NCBI GenBank assembly: GCA_903884005.1
Contig: CAISDA010000006.1
Location: 1-64,000 of the forward strand
Source of the DNA: an uncultured Ignavibacteriota bacterium
GTDB taxonomy: Bacteria; Bacteroidota; Ignavibacteria; UBA10030; UBA8401
DNA length: 64,000 nucleotides
Reading direction: 5' to 3'
Each line of letters begins with the position of its first letter. Position 1 is the stretch's first letter. Made by a program: the position numbers and the translations under genes. The notes beneath the pieces were generated by a model. That model did no database searches. It was not told the origin of the DNA and saw only the letters and a list, made by a program, of their open reading frames with translations. This document shows, piece after piece, positions 1-8,506 of this stretch.

Positions 1-2
1 AG

Positions 3-182
3 ATAACCGTTGATGGGACGGAGCCTGTTCTTCGAAACCGCGATATTGTGCGGATGACTACAGCAAAAAAATGCAAGCTGGAATGCAAGCTGGAAGTCAA
101 CTTTAAAGAGCAAAACGAAGGTGGGAAGAAAAAATATTTTGGAAAGAATTTGCATAATTCCTTAATGTTTTCTATATTATGA
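3..182 (+). CDS. C-terminal end of a possible NAD kinase (partial at window edge)
   Basis: An open frame enters from the left edge and ends at TGA 180-182. The first translated residues (ITVDGTEPV, then RNRDIVRMTTAKKCKL) resemble the last beta-strands of NAD kinases, where a DGxE-type turn precedes a 'D.V.I.KA' strand. After about residue 30 the tail is lysine-rich and matches nothing I recognise. The frame overlaps the promoter of the following tRNA-Thr. Only about 59 codons are visible, so the assignment is tentative; it could be the end of another beta-rich protein. Confidence 0.35.
   Translation: MTVDGTEPVLRNRDIVRMTTAKKCKLECKLEVNFKEQNEGGKKKYFGKNLHNSLMFSIL
150..178 (+). promoter_or_regulatory. 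Sigma-70-type promoter of tRNA-Thr
   Basis: TTGCAT at 150-155 and TATATT at 173-178 are separated by 17 bases. The predicted transcription start falls within a few bases of the tRNA 5' end at 189. It lies inside the last codons of the upstream open frame. Confidence 0.6.
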
Positions 183-188
183 GATCAT

Positions 189-264
189 GCTGGCGTAGCT
201 CAGCTGGTAGAGCAGCTGATTCGTAATCAGCAGGTCAGGAGTCCGAATCTCCTCGCCAGCTCCA
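189..264 (+). tRNA. tRNA-Thr (anticodon CGT)
   Basis: Full cloverleaf: acceptor arms GCTGGCG and CGCCAGC pair, the anticodon stem GCTGA/TCAGC closes the loop TTCGTAA, giving anticodon CGT (reads ACG, threonine). Discriminator T is followed by an encoded CCA at 262-264, unlike the other two tRNAs in the window, whose CCA is not encoded. Confidence 0.95.
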
Positions 265-293
265 ATTAAATATTGCATGATAACGATATACAC

Positions 294-331
294 AAAAAAA
301 GCTGCGTGATTCGATCACTCAGCTTTTTTTT
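294..331 (+). terminator. Rho-independent terminator after tRNA-Thr
   Basis: An A-run and AGCTG pair with CAGCT and a T-run, with an inner GTGAT/ATCAC stem and a small loop. It sits 30 bases after the tRNA and could work in both directions. Confidence 0.8.
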
Positions 332-376
332 ATTTCCGGGTGCAACGATTGTAGATCGTTCACGTCACCTAATGCC

Positions 377-3028
377 ATGAGAACGCTCCGCACAGTGCGA
401 CCACTTCTTCTTCTCTCCTTCGGCATCGCCGCATTCATGCTGTTCTCCTCGGGCTGTTCCCGAAATAAGTCCTCCGAAACCGCCGAGAAATTTTATTCCG
501 ACGCGTTCACTGCGATACGCGAGACGCGCTTCGACGACGCGGAACATCTCCTGACTGCATCGCTCGTCTTGTTTCAACAAACGGACAATTCCGATAAATT
601 CAACGAGGCGACCGTGATACTCGCCGGCCTGGAACGGTTGCGCGGAAAATTGTCGCAATCATTTGGACACTATTTTACAGCCCTCTCGTATTACCGGCAG
701 ACTCAGAACAATGCCCGATTGATTCCTGTCTTGAACGCGTTGGCCAACCTCTATGCCCTTACGGGCAAAAGGGATTCTGCAGCGTTCATTTCGACTCTCG
801 CGGTGAAAGCGAGTTTGCTTTCCGGAAGCGACGACCTGAAAGCCGCCTCTGAATTCGAGCGCGGCCGTGTGGACCTTGCCTTTAAGGATCCCGCGAATGC
901 GTCGGCTCATTTCGATGCGGCGGCAAAATTTCCATCGGCCAAATCCACTCCCCTGTTGTCCTTTGAGATCTCCCTGTATTATGGGACGGCCTTGACAGCA
1001 CTCGATAGAAAAGACGATGCAATCAGGAAGCTGACAGAGGCGGAACTATTTTTGGCAGGCTCGGGTGACGTCCATTCACTCGTCCGGTTGAAATGTGCGC
1101 TAGGCGACGCTTTTCTTCATTTCGGCATGTATGAAAATGCAATGGCGGCATTCAATGCTGGTTTGAAGACGGACACTGCTGCAGCTGGCGACGATTCCGG
1201 TTCATCGTTCCGCAATGAAATGGCTGCGCAATGCTTCTGCGGCATCGGTGAAGTGTATCTTGCCAACTATGCCCACAGTGCTGCCCGGACTGCTTTTTCG
1301 AAGGCCCTGGGTAATGCACATAGATCTGAAAATAGTGCGGTTATTGGATACTGCCTCGTTCGCATTGCTGACTGCGATGCTCAGGCGGCGCTGCTTGAAC
1401 CAACGGGGTCGGCTGTGCTGCAGACTGTGTCTTTATACGAACAGGCCTACGCTGTCTTTGAATTCGATGGTCCCCCGCAACGTAAGGCTTTTGTTCTCAT
1501 GAAGGAAGCTGTTTTTCGCTCGGGTCTTCACGAAAATGGAGATGCCGATCGTCTCTTCAGAAGAGCGTTCGAACTGATGAGGACGGCTTCCGTTTTCCGC
1601 GATGTTTCACCGGATCCTGCATGGATCACTCAGGATGCACGGCTGCTTCCAAAGACAGTGAGCTCGGATGATTGGTGGTTCAGACCGTATGCTGCGTTCC
1701 TTATTCAGAACCGTCATATCGGCGATGCGCTCACGGTGGTCGCAGACGGCATGGCCGCAATGGAACGCGAGAAGCTGCTCACCTATCCTCTCGAATTTCA
1801 GGATACTACGCGCAGCACGAAAATCAAATCCTATACGGAACACGTGCGACAGCATGCGTTGGATGAACACGAACTTCTTTTGCAGCAATCGCTCGCTCAT
1901 GCATCGATCGATATGAAGGAAAAAGAAGCGACTCAGGCTCGCTATAATGAAGCGCTCGTTGCTATCCTTAATGAGGGTGCTACGATCGTTGCCCGGTATC
2001 CATCGCTGCTGCCCCTGGTCTGTGCCCCGCCACTATCATTCGAGAGGATACAAAGGCGTCTCTCAGATGATGCATCGCTTCTTTCCTATCTCACGCTTGA
2101 CGATCGCTTCTATGCTGTCATCGTCTCGCATTCAGGCGGCCCAATCGCGGTGGATCTCGGGACCTCGGGAGCGATCATTGACCGCATCAACGAGTTCTGC
2201 TCACTCATGCGCTCGCAGATGAAACGGCCTGCCGATACACGTGAAGACAATTCCTCGCTTCAACGATCGTCGCTTGGATTGGCTGCCACACTGATACAAC
2301 CGATCGAGCGATTTATCGCACACCGGGTGATCGTGCATACGACGCAGGAGATCGATGATCTGCCCGTTCATGCGCTGCTGCTGCCAAACGGACAGCCCGT
2401 GTCCGATACTTATGCCGTCTCGTATGCCCCGTTCTTGGGCGCATCGGTGGCGCCTTCAGAACAGCGGCCGGTCACCGACGCTGTTATTTTTGGTGCGCCG
2501 TCTGTGGGACCGATAGAAGCCGAATACGGGCTGCGAAGCATCAAGAATTTTTTCGCGAACGCGACGATCTTTGCGACACAATCCGCGACGCAAAAGAATT
2601 TCTTGTCGGCATACGGGAGCATGCTGCACTTCAGTTCACACTATGGAATGGATGAAGAGACGAAGCGAAGCACATTTGCCGTGTCCGGCGGGAGTCTCAC
2701 GTCGCAGGACGTCTATGTGCCGATCTCATTTTTTCTGATGGCACGGCCCTTCGGCGCGTGGGTGCTGGCAGATCAGCGCCAGGATGTATGCGGCGTTACA
2801 TTGCAGCATGCCGCCTTCGCCATGATGAGCGGCGCCACAGAGGCGATCGTGCAGCGCTATCCGTGCCCTACCACGTACACAAAAGATTTTAATGAGTTCT
2901 TGTATTCCGAGCTGTCTGCGGGCAAGACGCTCGATAATGCATATGCGGGAACGCTGGTCCGGATGCAAAAGAATCTGGAGAGGAATAAAGTATACAGCAG
3001 TGCGCCGTTCTTTTATATTGAATGGTAG
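377..3028 (+). CDS. TPR-CHAT domain lipoprotein with degenerate caspase-like site
   Basis: An 883-residue predicted lipoprotein. The N-terminus has RR, a hydrophobic stretch and the lipobox SSGC. Residues ~35-420 are helical and alanine-rich in the manner of tetratricopeptide repeats (for example AEKFYSDAFTAIRETRFDDA). The C-terminal ~340 residues follow the CHAT (separase/caspase-like) fold: 'LSYLTLDDRFYAVIV', 'VIFGAPS', the catalytic-His motif LHFSSHYG near residue 755, and a final 'AGKTLDNAYAGTLVRM' helix. The usual catalytic ACETG motif is replaced by ADQRQ near 798-802, so the cysteine position is aspartate and proteolysis is unlikely. A scaffold or sensor at the outer membrane is my inference. 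A dyad AACGAT/ATCGTT lies at 344-360 upstream. Confidence 0.8.
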   Translation: MRTLRTVRPLLLLSFGIAAFMLFSSGCSRNKSSETAEKFYSDAFTAIRETRFDDAEHLLTASLVLFQQTDNSDKFNEATVILAGLERLRGKLSQSFGHYFTALSYYRQTQNNARLIPVLNALANLYALTGKRDSAAFISTLAVKASLLSGSDDLKAASEFERGRVDLAFKDPANASAHFDAAAKFPSAKSTPLLSFEISLYYGTALTALDRKDDAIRKLTEAELFLAGSGDVHSLVRLKCALGDAFLHFGMYENAMAAFNAGLKTDTAAAGDDSGSSFRNEMAAQCFCGIGEVYLANYAHSAARTAFSKALGNAHRSENSAVIGYCLVRIADCDAQAALLEPTGSAVLQTVSLYEQAYAVFEFDGPPQRKAFVLMKEAVFRSGLHENGDADRLFRRAFELMRTASVFRDVSPDPAWITQDARLLPKTVSSDDWWFRPYAAFLIQNRHIGDALTVVADGMAAMEREKLLTYPLEFQDTTRSTKIKSYTEHVRQHALDEHELLLQQSLAHASIDMKEKEATQARYNEALVAILNEGATIVARYPSLLPLVCAPPLSFERIQRRLSDDASLLSYLTLDDRFYAVIVSHSGGPIAVDLGTSGAIIDRINEFCSLMRSQMKRPADTREDNSSLQRSSLGLAATLIQPIERFIAHRVIVHTTQEIDDLPVHALLLPNGQPVSDTYAVSYAPFLGASVAPSEQRPVTDAVIFGAPSVGPIEAEYGLRSIKNFFANATIFATQSATQKNFLSAYGSMLHFSSHYGMDEETKRSTFAVSGGSLTSQDVYVPISFFLMARPFGAWVLADQRQDVCGVTLQHAAFAMMSGATEAIVQRYPCPTTYTKDFNEFLYSELSAGKTLDNAYAGTLVRMQKNLERNKVYSSAPFFYIEW

Positions 3029-3040
3029 CGCAATAAAAAC

Positions 3041-3140
3041 TGGGCGAGCTAACAGCTCGCCCTACAAAGTTAGAGTTATATTCGACGAGTGGGAAAAAGA
3101 GATAAAACGATGGGCGAGCTAACAGCTCGCCCTACAAAGA
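3041..3140. repeat. Tandem pair of REP-like hairpins (70-bp unit)
   Basis: Two copies of the palindrome with arms GGGCGAGCT and AGCTCGCCC around AAC, each followed by CTAC (GTAG on the minus strand), begin at 3042 and 3112. The sequence between them is itself duplicated, so the period is 70 bp: the phrase 'AGAGTTA.ATTCGACGAGTGGGA' follows both hairpins. Confidence 0.85.
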
Positions 3141-3189
3141 TAGAGTTACATTCGACGAGTGGGAGAAGCAGATGTGAAGCTGGGATATG

Positions 3190-3223
3190 AAAAAGCCGCG
3201 TCCGGTTTGATGGCGCGGCTTTA
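3190..3223 (-). terminator. Terminator of the toast-rack gene
   Basis: Arms AAAGCCGCG and CGCGGCTTT flank a 12-base loop. On the minus strand the stem runs into a T-run. The stop codon of the toast-rack gene lies in the first arm. Confidence 0.75.
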
Positions 3224-4093
3224 ATACGAGCGGCGAATCCTGACGTGGCCCAGGCCGGAGTCTATGTAGATGTTCAACTTTCCTTCGGCGGTGGAATAAT
3301 TTGACGAGACCGATAGACCGTCCTGCTCTTTCGATATATCCGGAGCAAATGAGAAGCTTGAAAACCAGTTGTCACTGTAACTGACCCTCACTCCGATCTT
3401 CGCGGGAATATCCAGCGTGATCGTTCCCATCCCGAAATCGATCTTCACGTCCACTTCGCGCTTCAGCTTGCCGTCGAAATTCAAATAATAGGAACCAACG
3501 CCGCCTTCAAAATTCATGTGCTTGAAATTCGCATTGCACAATCCTTCAGCGACCAATTTGCTCACCCCCGCCTCGATCTTCAGTTGCTCGATCTCGCCCT
3601 TGTTCGGTTCGTCGAAACGGATCTTCGTGGAGGATGCCCCCGTGGAAAGCGAAAACTTATTGATGTTCAGTCCGGTCATATCAAGATCGGCTTTCCCTGC
3701 GCCCAAACTGGCATCGAGCGCGATCGGTATGGCATCGGTCAGCTGCACGTTCCATTCATCGGTCTTGAAATCGAAATTTACATGCATTCCTTCAGCATCC
3801 TTCTTTGACCCCGAAGGATTCAGATCGATCTGCAGATTTCCGACTCTCTCGTGGAGGCGGTAATCGATATCAACGCCGGCGTCCTTGTTCTTGGAATCCC
3901 GGTAATCAATAACGGCTATATGATCGCCTGCGCCTTTGCGGACATTCACCGATCCAAACGACGATTCGATGCGAACGCGCGCTTCACGCTCGTCGCTTCG
4001 GCGGATCTCTTTATGCACATCCCCTGCGAACAGGCGCACGGCCAGAGGCAGGGAGAGCACGAACACCGCAATATATAGTCGTAGATGGCGCAT
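3221..4093 (-). CDS. Exported toast-rack (DUF4097-like) envelope protein
   Basis: A 290-residue protein starting MRHLRLYIAVFVLSLPLAVRLF, a clear signal peptide. The start was placed at 4093 because AAGGAAGGA precedes it and the longer reading frame adds only untypical residues. The mature part is a repetitive beta-rich chain (VRIESSFGSVNVRKG, ADLDMTGLNINKFSLSTGAS, ITLDIPAKIGVRVSY, GHVRIRRSY) with alternating hydrophobic residues. This is the pattern of the 'toast-rack' beta-helix family often found downstream of ECF sigma factors and anti-sigma factors. The ECF sigma gene ends 63 bases upstream on the same strand, so the two are probably co-transcribed. The substrate or partner is unknown. 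Confidence 0.7.
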   Translation of the reverse strand: MRHLRLYIAVFVLSLPLAVRLFAGDVHKEIRRSDEREARVRIESSFGSVNVRKGAGDHIAVIDYRDSKNKDAGVDIDYRLHERVGNLQIDLNPSGSKKDAEGMHVNFDFKTDEWNVQLTDAIPIALDASLGAGKADLDMTGLNINKFSLSTGASSTKIRFDEPNKGEIEQLKIEAGVSKLVAEGLCNANFKHMNFEGGVGSYYLNFDGKLKREVDVKIDFGMGTITLDIPAKIGVRVSYSDNWFSSFSFAPDISKEQDGLSVSSNYSTAEGKLNIYIDSGLGHVRIRRSY

Positions 4094-4155
4094 AAGTGGG
4101 TTAGTCCTTCCTTTTATTCTTACGGATACGGCGTAAGAAAAGTTGCAAGAAAGGT

Positions 4156-4821
4156 TCAATAATTTTGTATTTTTTTCCTGAGCGCGTTGTTCAGCATTTC
4201 ACGCGCTCGGAAAATATGCGCCTTGACGGTGCCAATAGGCACGTGCAACTCGTCGGCAATGTCCTGGTAGTCCATTTCATCGGTATGACGCATGAGTATG
4301 ACCGTCCGGTATTTCAGCGGAAGCGAGGCGATCGCTTCTTCGAGCATGAGTGTGCGCTGCCGGTTGATGAGCGAACGGTCGGGTTCATACGATGAATCGG
4401 GGATTTCGAAGCTGTAATCCCCATCTTTCGATTCAATGGGTTTATCTATGGAAAATGTGGGAAGTTTCCGTTTGCGGATGTGATCTATGCAATTGTTCGT
4501 CGCAATTTTATAGAGCCATGTCGAGAATGCAAACTCGTTGCTGTAATTGGCAAGCGATGCAAAGGCTTTGATGAACGCTTCCTGAGTCAGATCCTCGACC
4601 TCATCGTTGTTGCGTATCATCCGATGCAGCAGAGCGGCGATATTGTCATGGTATTTATCCATGATGGCGCGAAAGGCCTCCTGCTTTCCCGCGAGCGCAT
4701 TGCGAATCAGCACGGTATCTTCTGCGCGTGATTCGATCTGCTGCTTTGTCGGCGAGATCTCCCTGCTGCGGCTTGCGCCGCCTGGTTTCACTGTGGCCGT
4801 GTTGGTTTTTCGTGGAGGCAT
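4156..4821 (-). CDS. ECF-type RNA polymerase sigma factor
   Basis: A 221-residue sigma-70 family protein. Region 2 is visible as DEVEDLTQEAFIKAFASL followed by FSTWLYKIATNNCIDHIRKRK (core binding and -10 recognition). Region 4 is LPLKYRTVILMRH...DYQDIADELHVPIGTVKAHIFRAREML, a helix-turn-helix for -35 recognition. There is no region 1 or 3, which fits the ECF class. I chose the ATG at 4821 (MPPRKTN), because the upstream extension is hydrophobic and overlaps the divergent glycosylase gene. No anti-sigma gene is adjacent; the toast-rack protein follows instead. Confidence 0.9.
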   Translation of the reverse strand: MPPRKTNTATVKPGGASRSREISPTKQQIESRAEDTVLIRNALAGKQEAFRAIMDKYHDNIAALLHRMIRNNDEVEDLTQEAFIKAFASLANYSNEFAFSTWLYKIATNNCIDHIRKRKLPTFSIDKPIESKDGDYSFEIPDSSYEPDRSLINRQRTLMLEEAIASLPLKYRTVILMRHTDEMDYQDIADELHVPIGTVKAHIFRAREMLNNALRKKIQNY

Positions 4822-4928
4822 CGTACCTGGTTTCTTTATTAATTTACAAAAGTAGCAATAAATCAAGGGAATTGCAAGAAAGACTTCACGTGTATAGGAA
4901 ACCATTTTGAAAATCTTTATTATTATTG

Positions 4929-5594
4929 ATGAAGATAGAACGATCTTTTTATATGCGCTCCGCGCTCGAGGCGGCACCAGAACTGCTGGGCAAAATTATT
5001 GTGCGACGACTCAGCGGACGCAATCTGGCGGGAATGATCACCGAAGTTGAAGCATATCTCGGCCCCACCGATGCAGCGAGCCATGCATTCAGGGGACGGA
5101 CAGACCGGAATGCGGTGATGTTCGGTGAAGGCGGACATCTGTATGTCTATTTCACATATGGGATGCATTATTGCGCGAACATTGTAACGGGACCGGCGGA
5201 CCGGGCCGAGGCTGTTCTGATTCGCGGGGTAAAACCTCTGGAAGGCATCGATGGGATGATTGCAAACCGCACCCGGCCGGGAAAACCGTTGAGGCGGGAT
5301 CATATTGCGGACGGACCGGCAAAATTCTGCCAGGCGTTCGCGATCGGCCGTCCCGAGAATGGAACGGACTTGGTCGGCGACGTCATCTATGTGGATGATG
5401 CGCCGTCGGCTGACGCTAAGTCGATTATTCGCACACCACGAGTCGGGATCACCAATGGGAAGGAACACCTTTGGCGATTCGTTCTCGCAGAGACGATTTC
5501 GTGTTTTGTGAATGACGCCGCTCCTTCGGGAGAGGGGCGAGATACTATCTCGTCCAGCTCTGAAAATACTCGGCGGCATATGGAGTGCGTGTAG
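4929..5594 (+). CDS. 3-methyladenine DNA glycosylase (AAG/MPG family)
   Basis: A 221-residue monofunctional base-excision-repair glycosylase that removes alkylated purines such as 3-methyladenine. Diagnostic stretches are ARSFY-like 'ERSFYMRSALEAAPELLGK', 'GMITEVEAYLGPTDAASHAFRGRT', 'RNAVMFGEGGHLYVYFTYGMHYCANIV' (with the tyrosine/histidine of the flipped-base pocket and the catalytic Glu of EVEAY) and 'LIRGVKPLEG'. A TTG lies in frame just upstream, but ATG 4929 is the natural start. The final codons CGT GTG TAG run into a REP-like repeat, and the stop codon belongs to the repeat's GTAG. Confidence 0.95.
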   Translation: MKIERSFYMRSALEAAPELLGKIIVRRLSGRNLAGMITEVEAYLGPTDAASHAFRGRTDRNAVMFGEGGHLYVYFTYGMHYCANIVTGPADRAEAVLIRGVKPLEGIDGMIANRTRPGKPLRRDHIADGPAKFCQAFAIGRPENGTDLVGDVIYVDDAPSADAKSIIRTPRVGITNGKEHLWRFVLAETISCFVNDAAPSGEGRDTISSSSENTRRHMECV

Positions 5595-5619
5595 GCGAGC
5601 TGTTAGCTCGCCCTACAAT
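5591..5619. repeat. REP-like hairpin overlapping the glycosylase stop codon
   Basis: GTAG, arm GCGAGC, loop TGTTA, arm GCTCGC, then CCTACAA. GTAG/CTAC is present on both sides. TAG 5592-5594 is the glycosylase stop. Confidence 0.85.
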
Positions 5620-5720
5620 GCTGCGTATGCGAAACGGGTATTTTCATGCGAGGTGGTGAACCATACATCTATAACAATCGTGACTACTGACATTTATTTT
5701 ACATATTTAATCGGCAATGT

Positions 5721-7673
5721 ATGGTGAACTTAACCACACGAAAGAAATTCGTCTTCACCGGCATCACGATCGTGATGACCTTCATCGCGCTGGCGTGCGC
5801 GGAGCTGCTGCTGCGCGCAGCAATGCCCCGGCCTCAAGAGGCCTTCGTTACGACGGTCGCCTATGACGGCATACAATGGCACAAACTCAACCGCTCGTAT
5901 CTGAAGAAATATTTTTCGTCATCCGATGTGCTCATTCCCGAATTGAAGGAAGAACAATTCCGCATTACACGCGCGAAAAACTCCATCCGCATTTTTTGTC
6001 TTGGTGAATCGTCGATGTTCGGCGTCCCCTATCAGATCACCGCGACCATTCCCGGCATGATCCGAAAACAGCTGCGGCATCTGTATCCCGATCGCGAAAT
6101 TGAAGTAATCAACGCCGGTGCATCGGCGATCAACAGCATCGTCATCGAGGATCTTGCACGGAACGTGTCGGAACTGGAGCCGGACCTCGTGCTGGTGTAC
6201 CTTGGCCATAACGAATTTTACGGGCCAGAAGGTGTTGGAGCGTCGTGGCTGGAAAAGAAACTGCCGTTCATCACAGGCATACAACGGGCGGCGAATTCTT
6301 TAGCGATCGTCAGGACGATAGACGGTCTTATGACAACACGGAAAAATGAAACCGTCAAAGAACTCACGCTCATGCAACAGGTGTCGCAGAATACGCAAGT
6401 GCCGCTTGCGTCGGCCGATGCGGAGCGCGTGTTTACGCAGTATGACGCACATCTTCGTTCAATGATCGCTTTGCTGCAGGGAAAGCACATTCCCGTACTC
6501 TTCAGCAGCGCCGCATCGAATCTCTCGTTCCCTCCGTTCGACTACGCACAGCTCGAACCGAACGTGGAAGACCAGGTCATAGCTTTATACCACAGCGGCA
6601 ATGCGATGGAGTTGGAGCGGCGGCTTGAACTGCTTCTGGGGAAAGATTCAACAAATGCATTCGTCAACTATTGGCTTGGACGGACAGAGACAATGCTCGG
6701 CAAGTTCGATGACGCGCGCCGGTATCTGATACGCGCCAAGGATGACGATCTCCTGAAGTTTCGGGCACCCGAACGCACGAATGTCATACTCAGAACAGTA
6801 TGCGCCGAGTATCATGTTCCATTCATCGATTCGGATTCGCTGCTGCGCGCGATGAGTCCGCATGGCATCAGCGACACCACACTTTTCTGGGAACACGTGC
6901 ATCCCACTGCGTATGGATACTACAGCATCGCCTCGCATTTCATTCGGGCAATGCGGGAGTACAATTTCCTGCCCGCTCCCCCGCCATCGGCAGCGCGTGA
7001 TTTGCTCCCCTTCAACACGGACAGCCTGAGTATTTGCTGGTTAGACCTCGCCTACGGCGATCGGTCGATGAAGAATTTGACGAGCCATTGGCCGTTCAAA
7101 AATTATTCTGTCCCGCTTGCCGTGCTGAACTCGGCGGACAACGAACTGCGCGGCATCGTGGAAAGCATGTATCATTCACTGTATGTGGAGGATGAGGCGT
7201 GTTACCGGACGGCGGAACATTTCGCGCGTATGGGCAAGATGCGGGAAGCGCAGACGACATACGAAGCGGTGCTTGAAGAATATCCGTACAATTATTACGC
7301 TCACTATCTTCTCGGCAGTCTGTTCAACCGCATGGGCAGGCCGAAGGATGCGCTTCGGCAGTTCGATATATCGATCTCATCAAATCCGGGGTATGCGCAT
7401 ACGCGCGTTGAACGCGGGTTGACGGATATTAATTTCGGCAAATTTGATGATGCCCTTGCCGACTTTGAGGCGGCGGAACGAACGAATAGTTCTGCAGAGC
7501 CGGCGCTGACTGCGTCCATTTCGTACGGGAAGGCGGTGGCGTTTGCCAACAAAAAGGAGTATGCAATGGCGCTCGAGCTGGTTGAGAACGCTCTTTCGCT
7601 GGCGCCTGCGTACGCATCGGCACTTCAATTGCAGGCCGGCATTCGTGCGGCGATGAAGAACGGGGCGAGATAA
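5721..7673 (+). CDS. Membrane-anchored SGNH hydrolase with C-terminal TPRs
   Basis: A 650-residue protein. Residues ~10-33 form one transmembrane anchor. An SGNH/GDSL fold follows: block I is CLGESSMFG (Ser97), block II NAGASAINS, block III LGHNEFYG (Asn164), and block V EHVHPTAYGYY near residue 393 supplies the catalytic His. TPR-like helices lie at ~270-330 and again at ~480-645 (QTTYEAVLEEYPYNYYAHYLLGSLFNRMG). This architecture is typical of envelope acyl- or acetyl-esterases acting on surface glycans outside the inner membrane. The stop codon TAA falls inside a REP-like hairpin. A second protein of the same build is encoded at 10317-12326. Confidence 0.85.
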   Translation: MVNLTTRKKFVFTGITIVMTFIALACAELLLRAAMPRPQEAFVTTVAYDGIQWHKLNRSYLKKYFSSSDVLIPELKEEQFRITRAKNSIRIFCLGESSMFGVPYQITATIPGMIRKQLRHLYPDREIEVINAGASAINSIVIEDLARNVSELEPDLVLVYLGHNEFYGPEGVGASWLEKKLPFITGIQRAANSLAIVRTIDGLMTTRKNETVKELTLMQQVSQNTQVPLASADAERVFTQYDAHLRSMIALLQGKHIPVLFSSAASNLSFPPFDYAQLEPNVEDQVIALYHSGNAMELERRLELLLGKDSTNAFVNYWLGRTETMLGKFDDARRYLIRAKDDDLLKFRAPERTNVILRTVCAEYHVPFIDSDSLLRAMSPHGISDTTLFWEHVHPTAYGYYSIASHFIRAMREYNFLPAPPPSAARDLLPFNTDSLSICWLDLAYGDRSMKNLTSHWPFKNYSVPLAVLNSADNELRGIVESMYHSLYVEDEACYRTAEHFARMGKMREAQTTYEAVLEEYPYNYYAHYLLGSLFNRMGRPKDALRQFDISISSNPGYAHTRVERGLTDINFGKFDDALADFEAAERTNSSAEPALTASISYGKAVAFANKKEYAMALELVENALSLAPAYASALQLQAGIRAAMKNGAR

Positions 7674-7771
7674 CAGTGCGCGCTACAGGGAAAAAGGCGA
7701 AGCATGGGCGAGACAATAGCGCGCGCTACAGGGAAAAAGGTGAAGCATGGGCGAGATAACATCTCGCCCTG
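7661..7771. repeat. Array of three REP-like hairpins with 43-bp period
   Basis: Hairpin cores begin at 7663, 7706 and 7749, joined by a spacer of the type CTACAGGGAAAAAGG(C/T)GAAGCAT. The first two have GTGCGCGC or GCGCGCGC in the right arm, so their stems are imperfect. The third has perfect GGGCGAGAT/ATCTCGCCC arms. Confidence 0.85.
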
Positions 7772-7860
7772 CTATGAAAATAGAAGTACACGTGCCCAAA
7801 TTAGCGTAAAATCGCAATTTTCATCCGGCGTGGTGAGCGCCGGTTCATGCACGCTACAAT
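7734..7860. repeat. 126-bp composite repeat, copy 1
   Basis: Runs from AAAAAGGTGAAGCAT through a REP-like hairpin and 'CTATGAAAATAGAAGTACACGT' to a second hairpin CCGGCG-N7-CGCCGG, and ends at CACGCTACAAT. Near-identical copies are at 47264-47390 and 49190-49314. Read on the minus strand it begins ATTGTAGCGTGC, so it too starts with GTAG before a hairpin. Confidence 0.85.
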
Positions 7861-7910
7861 AAAGCAAAGGAATAGAACGAGCGAGCAACGACGAAACGAC
7901 ATTGCGGGAT

Positions 7911-8069
7911 TTAGAAAATGGTATAGATAAACGGCGCGAGCGCGCTTCCCTTTGTCAAGACGATCAAGAGCCCGAAGAGCAGCAGCATGACCACGATCGG
8001 CAGCAGCCACCATTTCTTGTTATCCTTGAGGAACGTCAAATATTCTGCTACAATTCTGAGCTTAGCCAT
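7911..8069 (-). CDS. Small DUF5989-like membrane protein
   Basis: A 52-residue protein, MAKLRIVAEYLTFLKDNKKWW followed by one hydrophobic helix (LLPIVVMLLLFGLLIVLT) and a short GSALAPFIYTIF tail. This size and pattern match the DUF5989 family, which commonly sits next to SxtJ-type proteins and carbamoyltransferases. The start ATG lies 11 bases after the SxtJ-like stop on the same strand, so it is the last gene of that operon. It is too small to be enzymatic; a membrane accessory role is inferred. Confidence 0.75.
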   Translation of the reverse strand: MAKLRIVAEYLTFLKDNKKWWLLPIVVMLLLFGLLIVLTKGSALAPFIYTIF

Positions 8070-8080
8070 AGGAAGTGATA

Positions 8081-8506
8081 TTAGGACATTTTGTCGTAGT
8101 GAGAACGGTGCTGTTTCTCGATCCAATACGACTGCTGCCCGGTTTTGAAATCCGTGTTTAAGAATTTTTTTCCGGTCATGCGCGCCGCGAATGCCACAGG
8201 CGTGATGACCACAAAGAAGAACAGCGCCAGGATCACGCGAGACACGATCCATCCGAGCGTGAATGCGGCTCCCATCCATATCCGGTATACCCCGCGCAGA
8301 AGCAGCGGGGCCGTCATGCTGAAAAGCACCAACACGCTTCCCGCCGCAGCGCACACGAACATCGCCGCGCTCACGTGGCGAAAGAGATAGACTCCGGTTG
8401 CGATCAGCAGAAACACACCGCCGACGGTCCTGCCGAATTTGACGAGCCCCGCCTCGGAACAATCGAGCGCACGGAGATCTCCGCGAACGTCGTTAATCAA
8501 GCTCAT
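8081..8506 (-). CDS. SxtJ-like membrane protein
   Basis: A 141-residue protein with the pattern of SxtJ: a short soluble N-terminus (MSLINDVRGDLRALDCSEAGLVKFGRT), then three or four hydrophobic helices (GGVFLLIATGVYLF, AAMFVCAAAGSVLVLFSM, WIVSRVILALFFFVVITPVAFAAR) and a charged C-terminus with DFKTGQQSYWIE. The start overlaps the carbamoyltransferase stop by 14 bases, which indicates translational coupling. In saxitoxin clusters the sxtJ gene lies beside a carbamoyltransferase, but its biochemical role is not established. Confidence 0.75.
   Translation of the reverse strand: MSLINDVRGDLRALDCSEAGLVKFGRTVGGVFLLIATGVYLFRHVSAAMFVCAAAGSVLVLFSMTAPLLLRGVYRIWMGAAFTLGWIVSRVILALFFFVVITPVAFAARMTGKKFLNTDFKTGQQSYWIEKQHRSHYDKMS

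Noticed and set aside
7661-7771. Possible short CRISPR array
   Set aside because: The three units are palindromic and the spacers are identical, not unique; no cas gene is near. They are REP-like repeats.
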